Assembly (NCBI GenBank): GCA_007130045.1
Contig: SLTG01000143.1
Coordinates: 1-48,273 of the forward strand
Length of the DNA: 48,273 bases
Source of the DNA: Opitutales bacterium
GTDB taxonomy: Bacteria; Verrucomicrobiota; Verrucomicrobiia; Opitutales; T3Sed10-336
Direction of reading: 5' to 3'
Shown: in pieces, positions 28,796-35,750 of the stretch
Layout: each line of letters begins with the position of its first letter
Numbering within the stretch: position 1 is the first letter of the stretch
The notes under the pieces: model-generated
The model's database searches: none
Told to the model about the DNA's origin: nothing
The model's input: the letters and a program-made list of their open reading frames with translations, nothing else
Program-made: the position numbers and the translations under genes

Positions 28796-31700
28796 AATAT
28801 CGCGACCTTATTGAGTTCGAGCCGATCGAGCGGATCATTCAGCTCCGTGACGCCAACAAGGCCGACCGGGCCAAGACCTTTGTGAGCACCTATGTGATCT
28901 CGGACATCATGGCCGAGCGATTGAGGGATCTTGTGCTGCCGCAAATGCGGTTCGACACTCCCGGTGACGCCAAGGGTTTGATGGTGGTCGGCAATTACGG
29001 CACCGGGAAAAGTCACCTGATGTCCGTCCTTTCGGCGGTTGCCGAACATGAGGAGGTGGTGGAGCACCTCACGAACGCCAGTGTTCGGGAAACGGCTGCT
29101 CCTATCGCGGGGGCGTTCAAGGTTATCCGGATGGAAATTGGCGCCGTCGAGATGGGTCTGCGCGAGATCATTATCCGGAACATCGAGAAGCAACTTCGCG
29201 AATGGGACATCGATTTCTCTTTCCCGAGTGCGGACCAGATTACCGAGAACAAGTCGTCCTTCGAAGACCTGATGGCCGAGTTCGAAAAGCGCTTTCCGGG
29301 GAAAGGCCTTCTGATTGTCGTGGATGAGTTGCTCGACCACCTGCGCTCTCGCAACCAGCAGGCGCTGACTCTGGACCTCGGCTTCCTTCGGGAGATCGGT
29401 GAAGTGTGCAAGGACTTGCGGTTCCGGTTCATGGCAGGGGTCCAGGAAGCCATCTTCGACTCGGACCGCTTCGCCTTCGCCTCCGAGAGTCTGGCGCGGG
29501 TCAAGGACCGGTTCGATCAAATCCGGATCCAGAAAACCGACATCACCTACGTGGTGGCCAACCGGCTTCTCAAGAAGACCGAAAACCAGAAGGAAAAAGT
29601 CCGGGAGTACCTCCAGCCATTTGCGAAGTTCTACGACGGCTGGACCGAACGGCTGGCAGAGTTTGTCGATCTGTTCCCGGTTCATCCCAATTACATTCAG
29701 ACCTTCGAGCGCCTGCCGATTGTCGAGCAGCGGGGCGTTCTTCAGGTGCTTTCGTTGAGTTTTAACAAGATCGCCGACCAGGAACTGCCTCAGGACTATC
29801 CCGGCCTGCTGGCCATGGACAGCTTCTGGGCCTTTCTCAAGGACAACCCGCACTTTCGAGCCAACGACGATATCAAATCCACCATTGAGTGCAGCGATAC
29901 GCTGGTTGCCAAGGTGGAGACTGGATTTCCGAAAAATCGCCGGCAGTATCAGCCGATGGCGAAGCGAGTGGTCGAGGGCCTTTCGGTCCATCGGCTCACG
30001 ACATCGAATGTTAATGCCCCCATCGGAATGACTCCCGAGGAAATCCGCGACCAGCTCTGTCTCTATCACCCATTCGTGGCGGAGATGGGCGGAGAACCCT
30101 CGGAAGACTTGCTGACCCTGGTGGACGTAACCCTCAAGGAGATCAATGCCTGCGTCAGCGGGCAGTTTCTCTCGCAGAATAGCGACAACCGGCAGTGGTA
30201 TCTGGACCTCAAGAAGACCGAGGACTTTGACGCGCTCATCGAGAAGCGGGTGGACAGTCTGAACGATGAAGACCTGGACCTCGCCTATTTTCAGGTGTTG
30301 TCCCAGGTGATGGAAGTCACCGAGCCATCCGAGTTCACCGGCTTCCGTATTTGGGAGACCGCGATGCCCTGGAAGGAGCGTAACGTCACCAAGCTAGGCT
30401 GGCTGTTCTTCGGCGTTCCCAGCGAGCGATCCGCCGCCCAGCCGCCCCGGGATTTTTACGTCTATTTCCCGCAGATCGTGCATCCGCCCTCCTTCAGGGA
30501 TGAGAAGAAACCGGACGAAATCTTTTTCCGAGTTGATGCGACCGACGAGAAATTCCGCCATTCCCTGGGGCTCTATGCCGCGGCATTGGCCCTGCGATCC
30601 AGTGCGAGCGGGAGCAAGAAACAGGAATACCATCGCAAGGTTGAAAAACACTTCAGCGACCTCGCGCGCTGGATGAACGAGAACTTCCTGAGCAAGGTTA
30701 CCGTCACTTACCGAGGCAACAAGAAGCCGCTCTCCCAGGCGCTGGCCGGGGAGAACGCATCGGGCAAGACGACCCGCGAACAGGTCTTCCTCGCGGCCTC
30801 GAACCACCTCAACGGTCATTTCGAGGAGATTTGCGGGAACTACCCGAAGTTCACCCGTCAGATCACCTTTGGCAAGGACGGGAACGCCACTCAGGCGGTC
30901 CAGGAGGCATTGAAGGGATTGCACACGACGCCCTCCCAGACCGGAGCGGCTCTCCTCGATGGGCTGGGTCTCTACGAAGGGGAGCGCATCGACCCGCGAC
31001 AAAGCCCCTATGCCGCCTACGTGCTCGAACTCATGGCCCAGAAAGGGCACGGTCAAGTGCTCAACCGAGGCGAGTTGGTTCACAGTATCGATGGGGTGGA
31101 GTACTTCGTGGCGCCGGGCAAGTTTCGCCTGGAGGTCGAGCTGCTGATCGCTGTTCTCGGCGCCCTGGTCCATTCCGGGGAAACCGTCCTTTCGATACCC
31201 GGAAAAGAGTTCAGCGCCACGGATCTCGCGGATCTATCGGCGCGGCCCATCCGCGACCTGATGGATTTCAAGCACCTGAAGAAACCAAAGGACTGGAATG
31301 TTTCGGCGATCAAAGCCCTGTTTGAGCTCCTCGGACTGTCCCCCGGGCTCGCGGTTCAGGTCACGCAGAACGATGCCGGAGCGGTCGTTCAACTGAACAC
31401 GGAACTCAACAAACAGGTGGAGAAACTGGTCTCGCTGCGCCAGGAGTTTTCGGCCGGTATTCCCTTTTGGGGTACACGCCTGATTGGCGACGACGAGGTG
31501 GCGGAGCTTTCCTCCCAGGTCGATGGGGTGAAACAATTCCTGGAGAGCCTCCAGGCCTTCAACACCCCGGCGAAACTGAAGAATTTCAAATACTCCGAGC
31601 AGGAGGTGCTCGCCCACCGACCGACCCTGCAGTGCGTCAAGGAACTGGAAGAACTCAAGGCATTCGCCGACTCGATCGCCGACTTCACCGGCTACCTGAG

Positions 31701-32523
31701 CAACGCCCAGTCTATCCTGCCGCCCGAGCACCCCTGGTGCGGGAAGTGCAAAGAGCTGAGAAAGAAAGTCTCCCAGGAAGCGATGAAGCCGGAGAACCGC
31801 AGTTCACCCGAGTTTCGCCAGCGAGTGACCCGGCAACTCGAAGAGCTCAAACGGGAATACATCGACATTTACCTGAAGCTGTATCGGCACAGCCGGTTGG
31901 ATATCCAGCAGGACCAGCGCAAGAACCGCCTGCTCAACGACACCAGGATGGACCACCTGAAGGCGCTGGCTACCATCCCCACCATGAACGTCTCCCAACT
32001 CAAGGAGATACAGAACGAATTCGGCCGCCTGAAAACCGGCGAGAACCTGACGGCTGCGGACCTGAAGGAAAACCCGGTAGCCGGAGATTTTTATCCGGCC
32101 ATGGAGAGCGCCGGGGACGTTTCGGCGGAGCAGCGGCTCAACAACCTGGAAGAACGCATCCAGGAAACCCACAACTCCTGGACGAAAGCCCTTCTGGGGG
32201 AGTTCGAGGATCCCGTGACCAAGGAACACCTCAAGTTGCTGGAGCCCAAGGGCCGCGAGCTCGTCGAATCATTCCTCGGAGCAAGAGAACTTCCCGACGA
32301 ACTCACGAAAGACTTCATCGCAGCGGTCCGCCAGGCCCTTTCCGGGCTCAGCCGCGTGGTGGTATCCCGCCATGAGCTCGAAGAAGCCCTGTTCCCCGGC
32401 GGCACCGCCACAACTGTCGAGGATTTCAAGGAGCGCTTCGCCGGTTACCTGGACAAGCTCGTCAAGGGGCAGGATCGCGCCAAAGTGAGGCTGGTGCTGG
32501 GGGAGAAGGAAGGCGGGGAATGA
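28792..32523 (+). CDS. Large DUF6079/BrxC-like ATPase of the BREX-like system
   Basis: A 1243-residue P-loop ATPase. Seen: Walker A GNYGTGKS at residues 67-74, a Walker-B-like LLIVVDELLDHL at about 173-184, and QEAIFDSDRFAFAS and DRFDQIRI further on; then a long helical region. The N-terminal block (FEPIERIIQLRDAN, FVSTYVIS) is typical of DUF6079 proteins, which take the BrxC/PglY place in some PglZ-containing loci. In BREX, BrxC is thought to work with PglZ and the methyltransferase in recognising or acting on phage DNA. The frame is fully open over 3.7 kb, so this gene is intact while its partners downstream are damaged. Coupled to its neighbours through ATGA overlaps on both sides. Confidence 0.82.
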   Translation: MKYRDLIEFEPIERIIQLRDANKADRAKTFVSTYVISDIMAERLRDLVLPQMRFDTPGDAKGLMVVGNYGTGKSHLMSVLSAVAEHEEVVEHLTNASVRETAAPIAGAFKVIRMEIGAVEMGLREIIIRNIEKQLREWDIDFSFPSADQITENKSSFEDLMAEFEKRFPGKGLLIVVDELLDHLRSRNQQALTLDLGFLREIGEVCKDLRFRFMAGVQEAIFDSDRFAFASESLARVKDRFDQIRIQKTDITYVVANRLLKKTENQKEKVREYLQPFAKFYDGWTERLAEFVDLFPVHPNYIQTFERLPIVEQRGVLQVLSLSFNKIADQELPQDYPGLLAMDSFWAFLKDNPHFRANDDIKSTIECSDTLVAKVETGFPKNRRQYQPMAKRVVEGLSVHRLTTSNVNAPIGMTPEEIRDQLCLYHPFVAEMGGEPSEDLLTLVDVTLKEINACVSGQFLSQNSDNRQWYLDLKKTEDFDALIEKRVDSLNDEDLDLAYFQVLSQVMEVTEPSEFTGFRIWETAMPWKERNVTKLGWLFFGVPSERSAAQPPRDFYVYFPQIVHPPSFRDEKKPDEIFFRVDATDEKFRHSLGLYAAALALRSSASGSKKQEYHRKVEKHFSDLARWMNENFLSKVTVTYRGNKKPLSQALAGENASGKTTREQVFLAASNHLNGHFEEICGNYPKFTRQITFGKDGNATQAVQEALKGLHTTPSQTGAALLDGLGLYEGERIDPRQSPYAAYVLELMAQKGHGQVLNRGELVHSIDGVEYFVAPGKFRLEVELLIAVLGALVHSGETVLSIPGKEFSATDLADLSARPIRDLMDFKHLKKPKDWNVSAIKALFELLGLSPGLAVQVTQNDAGAVVQLNTELNKQVEKLVSLRQEFSAGIPFWGTRLIGDDEVAELSSQVDGVKQFLESLQAFNTPAKLKNFKYSEQEVLAHRPTLQCVKELEELKAFADSIADFTGYLSNAQSILPPEHPWCGKCKELRKKVSQEAMKPENRSSPEFRQRVTRQLEELKREYIDIYLKLYRHSRLDIQQDQRKNRLLNDTRMDHLKALATIPTMNVSQLKEIQNEFGRLKTGENLTAADLKENPVAGDFYPAMESAGDVSAEQRLNNLEERIQETHNSWTKALLGEFEDPVTKEHLKLLEPKGRELVESFLGARELPDELTKDFIAAVRQALSGLSRVVVSRHELEEALFPGGTATTVEDFKERFAGYLDKLVKGQDRAKVRLVLGEKEGGE

Positions 32524-32729
32524 AGCCGAGAGTCCTCAAAACCGAACAAGACTACGCCGCCGCCTTGGCGAAGGTAGGCGGGCTCATGGACGCGCATCCC
32601 GGCTCGCCGGAGGAGGACGAACTGGAATTGTGGTCGCTACTGGTCGAGCAGTATGAAAAGCAGCACCATCCCATCGACCCCCCGGATCCGATTGAAGCCA
32701 TCAAGTTTCGCATGGAGCAGGAACAATAG
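32520..32729 (+). CDS. Truncated HigA-type antitoxin: N-terminal domain only
   Basis: A 69-residue protein that matches the N-terminal part of HigA-family antitoxins (IKTEQDYAAAL-like start, LMDAHPGSPEEDELELWSLLVEQYE, PIDPPDPIEAIKFRMEQ). In full-length members a helix-turn-helix DNA-binding domain follows directly; here the frame ends at MEQEQ with a stop. The HTH is missing and a hairpin element starts 20 bp after the stop. No HigB toxin is present. The ATG overlaps the stop of the DUF6079 gene (ATGA), so it is translated as part of the operon. It may be a decay product, or a stand-alone dimer/contact domain kept by the system. Confidence 0.75.
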   Translation: MKPRVLKTEQDYAAALAKVGGLMDAHPGSPEEDELELWSLLVEQYEKQHHPIDPPDPIEAIKFRMEQEQ

Positions 32730-32751
32730 AGACGAGGGAGAATATTCTTAA

Positions 32752-32840
32752 ACCACGGATTTCACCGATGACACGGATACTTTGCAACCGCGACCGATCA
32801 ACCTCTTTTCCCTATCCGTGTAATCCATGCCATCCGTGGT
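32752..32840. repeat. ccacggat hairpin element 1 (upstream of sbcD)
   Basis: An inverted repeat with 28-base arms (32752-32779 and 32813-32840) built from the units CCACGGAT, ACCGATGA and CACGGAT; the right arm is an imperfect complement. The loop is about 33 bases. A similar element lies at 38463 and a third at 40018. It fills the gap between the HigA fragment and the SbcD gene. Confidence 0.85.
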
Positions 32841-32856
32841 AAAAAAACCCGTGCCC

Positions 32857-33981
32857 ATGACCGTCCGTTTCATCCATACCGCCGACTGGCAGATCGGCAT
32901 GAAAGCTTCCGGAATTGGACCGGTGGGGCAACAGGTGCGCGAGGCGCGACTCGATACGATCAACCGGGTTTTGGGTGTCGCCAAAGAAAGAGGGATCAAT
33001 CTGCTCCTGATCACCGGGGACGTATTCGAGGATAATGCAGTGGACCGCTTTCTGGTTCGGAAGGTGGGGGACAAGCTTTCACGGTTCCCGGGCCGGGTTT
33101 ACATTATCCCCGGCAATCACGATCCGCTCGTTCCCGGTAGCGTGTGGGAGCATGCGGTCTGGGAGGAGGCTTCGAATGTTTCGGTCATTCGCGAACCTGA
33201 GCCTATCGAGCTGGATGATTGTATCCTCTATCCCTGCCCTCTGGAGGAGAAATATTCCACCCGGAATCCCACATCGTGGATTGATGCGGGTGAATCCGAA
33301 AAGATCGCCATAGGGCTTGCCCACGGGAACGTCGAGGGACTTCCCGACGCGGATCCCGATTTTCCGATTCCGAGAGACGCCGCCGGGCGGGCCGGACTCG
33401 ACTTTCTGGCCGTCGGGCACTGGCATTCTTTCGCGACCTATCCGGGAGCGGACGGCGCTGTTCGACTGGCCTACTCCGGAACCCACGAAACGACCAAATT
33501 TGGTGAGCGAGACAGCGGAAACGTTCTTGTCGTCGAAATCGATGAGCGCGGAGCCGCTCCGAAGTTGGAATCGGTCCCCGTCGGGCGGCTTCAATGGCAA
33601 ACAGAGGAGACAAGCCTGGAGAGGGAAGGCGCGCTCGATTCGGTCTTGAGTGGCCTGAACGAGATCCCGGCACCGGAATCCACCTTATTACGTCTGCGGT
33701 TGAACGGCCTGCTCTATGCCTCGGATCGTGCGAAATTGGCATCCGTTGAGGAGATTGTCTCCACCCGATTCCTCTACGGAATAGTTGATGGGCAATCGCT
33801 CGTCCCGGCGCCGGAGGACGATTCCTGGATCGAGTCACTGCCCGTAGGACCGGTCCGCGAAGCGGCTGAAAAAATACGCGAGCAAGCCCTTCATGCCTCG
33901 GACGAGGAGAAGAAGGCAGTCGCCACGCGAGCGCTCATTCAGCTTTTTGAGATGAACGAAAAAAATCATGAAGGGGAGTGA
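32857..33981 (+). CDS. SbcD/Mre11-like metallophosphatase nuclease
   Basis: A 374-residue calcineurin-fold phosphoesterase, starting at the ATG at 32857 (MTVRFIHTADWQIG); the upstream frame is repeat sequence. Seen: motif I HTADWQIG, II ITGDVFED, III PGNHDP, IV GLAHGN, V VGHWHS. In Mre11/SbcD motif I is normally D-x-H; here the His is Gln, so one metal ligand is changed, which is also seen in other bacterial members and may not abolish activity. The capping domain continues to the end. SbcD works as a Mn-dependent exo/endonuclease with an SMC-like ATPase (SbcC); a candidate for that partner is the 35751 gene. Its 3' end overlaps the AlbA_2 gene by 14 bp. Confidence 0.85.
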   Translation: MTVRFIHTADWQIGMKASGIGPVGQQVREARLDTINRVLGVAKERGINLLLITGDVFEDNAVDRFLVRKVGDKLSRFPGRVYIIPGNHDPLVPGSVWEHAVWEEASNVSVIREPEPIELDDCILYPCPLEEKYSTRNPTSWIDAGESEKIAIGLAHGNVEGLPDADPDFPIPRDAAGRAGLDFLAVGHWHSFATYPGADGAVRLAYSGTHETTKFGERDSGNVLVVEIDERGAAPKLESVPVGRLQWQTEETSLEREGALDSVLSGLNEIPAPESTLLRLRLNGLLYASDRAKLASVEEIVSTRFLYGIVDGQSLVPAPEDDSWIESLPVGPVREAAEKIREQALHASDEEKKAVATRALIQLFEMNEKNHEGE

Positions 33982-35371
33982 GATTGAGGTCATTGCCCGG
34001 GAGGGTGAATCGGAAGTTGTGGAACTGAAGAAATCCACGGCCCAATTGCGGCGGGCTTGCGAAACACTGTGCGGGATGCTCAATGGTAGTGGCGGCAAGG
34101 TTCTGATTGGTGTTACTCCGTTGGGGCGTGTCGTGGGGCAGGAGATTTCCGACAGAACGCTTCGTGATGTGGCGGACATGCTTCGACGATTCGAGCCCCC
34201 GGCGCCAATTGAACAGACTCTCGTCAAAATTGAAAACGATCGAAGGATTCTGGTGCTTTCGGTACCGGCCAGTCCGGAGTCGCGCCCCTACGTGTTTGAC
34301 GGTCGCCCGTATCAGCGACTCGGAACAACCACCTCGTCGATGCCTCAGGAAGTGTATCAACGGCTGCTGAGTGAAAGAGCGCACAGTCGGGTGAGGTGGG
34401 AGAATCACCCTGCCGAAAGCCACTCTGTATCCCAATTCGATGAAGAAGAGATTCTAAAAACCGTTCGCATCGGAATTGCGGCGGGCAGACTGCCGGAATC
34501 CACGGGGACTTCCGTTCCTGATATTCTGGAACGACTTGGCCTGTGGCATGACGGGAACCCAAACAACGCGGCAATCGTACTTTTCGGCACACAATTTGTC
34601 CCTGACTACCCGCAATGCCAATTGCGAATGGCGCGATTCCGCGGAGTCGGCAAGTCTGAATTTATAGACCAACGCCAACTGGAAGGGCATGCCTTTGACC
34701 TTCTCGACGAAGCCATGTTCTTCCTGCGCCGCCACCTGCCCGTCGCCGGTCGTGTCATCCCCGGCCTTTTCGAACGCGAAGACGAACCCCTGTTTCCTTT
34801 GGAAGCATTGCGGGAGGCATTGGTCAACGCTCTCTGCCATCGCGACTACTCCATTGCAGGCGGTGCGGTGAGCTTGGCGATCTTCGATGATCGACTCGAA
34901 ATCTGGAGCGACGGAACCCTCCCATTCGGCCTGAAGCCGCAAGACCTGAAACGAGAGCATCCCTCGCGCCCCAGAAATCCACTGATCGCAAAAACCTTCT
35001 ACCTGCGCGGCGTCATCGAGCAATGGGGTAGGGGCACGCAAAAGATCGTCGAACTCTGCGTGAAGGCCGGTCACCCCGAGCCCGAATTCGGCGAACAAGC
35101 CGGCGCCGTCTGGGTCCGCTTCCTGCCCAGCGGCTACATCGCTTCCCACCGGGTTGCGCACGATCTGACAGAGAGGCAACGGGAGCTTCTGCAAATCCTC
35201 GCCGATGAAGGGCCTATGCCACTTCGAACGATTCGTGACCGCTTGTCGGCTCCACCGTCAAACCGAATGATACAAGGGGATTTGGCGCACCTCCGGAGAC
35301 TTGATCTCGTCCAGTCAAATGGCCGTGGACGTGGCGCGGTTTACGGATTGCGAAGGAATAGTGAAGAATAA
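33968..35371 (+). CDS. AlbA_2/Schlafen-type ATP-binding protein with GHKL-like and winged-helix domains
   Basis: A 467-residue protein. Seen: an N-terminal AlbA_2 domain (EVVELKKST...TLCGMLNGSGGKVLIGVTPLGRVVG...RPYQRLGTTT); a middle ATP-binding region with FPLEALREALVNALCHRDYSIAGGAVSLAIFDDRLEIWSDGTLPFGL (HATPase_c_4 type, with N, D and G boxes) and GRGTQKIVELCVKAG; and a C-terminal winged-helix region (LTERQRELLQILADEGPMPLRTIRDRL). The family is common in defence islands, sometimes as a transcription regulator and sometimes as an RNA/DNA-targeting effector. It overlaps sbcD by 14 bp and the next gene by 1 base (TAATG). A regulatory role is possible. Confidence 0.85.
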   Translation: MKGSEIEVIAREGESEVVELKKSTAQLRRACETLCGMLNGSGGKVLIGVTPLGRVVGQEISDRTLRDVADMLRRFEPPAPIEQTLVKIENDRRILVLSVPASPESRPYVFDGRPYQRLGTTTSSMPQEVYQRLLSERAHSRVRWENHPAESHSVSQFDEEEILKTVRIGIAAGRLPESTGTSVPDILERLGLWHDGNPNNAAIVLFGTQFVPDYPQCQLRMARFRGVGKSEFIDQRQLEGHAFDLLDEAMFFLRRHLPVAGRVIPGLFEREDEPLFPLEALREALVNALCHRDYSIAGGAVSLAIFDDRLEIWSDGTLPFGLKPQDLKREHPSRPRNPLIAKTFYLRGVIEQWGRGTQKIVELCVKAGHPEPEFGEQAGAVWVRFLPSGYIASHRVAHDLTERQRELLQILADEGPMPLRTIRDRLSAPPSNRMIQGDLAHLRRLDLVQSNGRGRGAVYGLRRNSEE

Positions 35372-35721
35372 TGAAACGAATAGTGAAACACCATTGCACT
35401 ATTGCGCTGCGAATTATTCGGATGGACGCCGCCCTTCCGAAAAGCACCGAAGCGCAGGTTCTTGGGACACAGGCGTTACGCTCCGGAATGTCAGTCGGTG
35501 CAATTTTCCGGGAGGCATGGCACGCTCGTTCGAAGGCCGAGTTCATCTCCAAGCCCGGTGACTGCCTCAAAGAGATCGACGAGTCCGCCTATTGGCTCGA
35601 ACTCCTAGCTGAAGCAGAAATTGTCCCCGCCCAGCGGCTCGCGTCCCTTCACGACGAAGCCAATCAGCTCACGGCAATATTCACGACCATTTCCAAAAGC
35701 ACCAAGTCCAACCCCTCATAA
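35371..35721 (+). CDS. Four-helix-bundle protein of the 23S rRNA intervening-sequence family
   Basis: A 116-residue protein close to the usual length. Seen: FALRIIRMDAALPKS-like start (here CTIALRIIRMDAALPKST), then the block SGMSVGAIFREAWHARSKAEFISKPGDCLKEIDESAYWLELL, a clear match to the S23/IVP four-helix-bundle family (TIGR02436). Genes of this family recur, scattered, next to short repeats in many PVC genomes. Here it is followed by TTCATAATTCATAATTG-type repeats (separate entry) and preceded by GAATAGTGAA repeats. It sits between the AlbA_2 gene and the SMC gene. It may be a passenger element and not part of the defence system. The function is unknown. Confidence 0.8.
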   Translation: MKRIVKHHCTIALRIIRMDAALPKSTEAQVLGTQALRSGMSVGAIFREAWHARSKAEFISKPGDCLKEIDESAYWLELLAEAEIVPAQRLASLHDEANQLTAIFTTISKSTKSNPS

Positions 35722-35745
35722 TTCATCCTTCATAATTCATAATTG
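35714..35745. repeat. ATTCAT-rich repeat after the four-helix-bundle gene
   Basis: An imperfect direct repeat of the unit ATAATTCATCC / ATAATTCATAATTG, directly before the SMC gene. Its reverse complement (CAATTATGAATTATGAAGGATGAAT type) resembles 38871-38910 on the other side of that gene, so the SMC gene lies between related sequences in opposite orientation. Confidence 0.6.
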
Positions 35746-35750
35746 TCCCC

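Noticed and set aside
28705-30069. 454-codon minus-strand ORF antisense to the DUF6079 gene
   Set aside because: Shadow frame; the plus-strand gene has P-loop motifs and ATGA overlaps.
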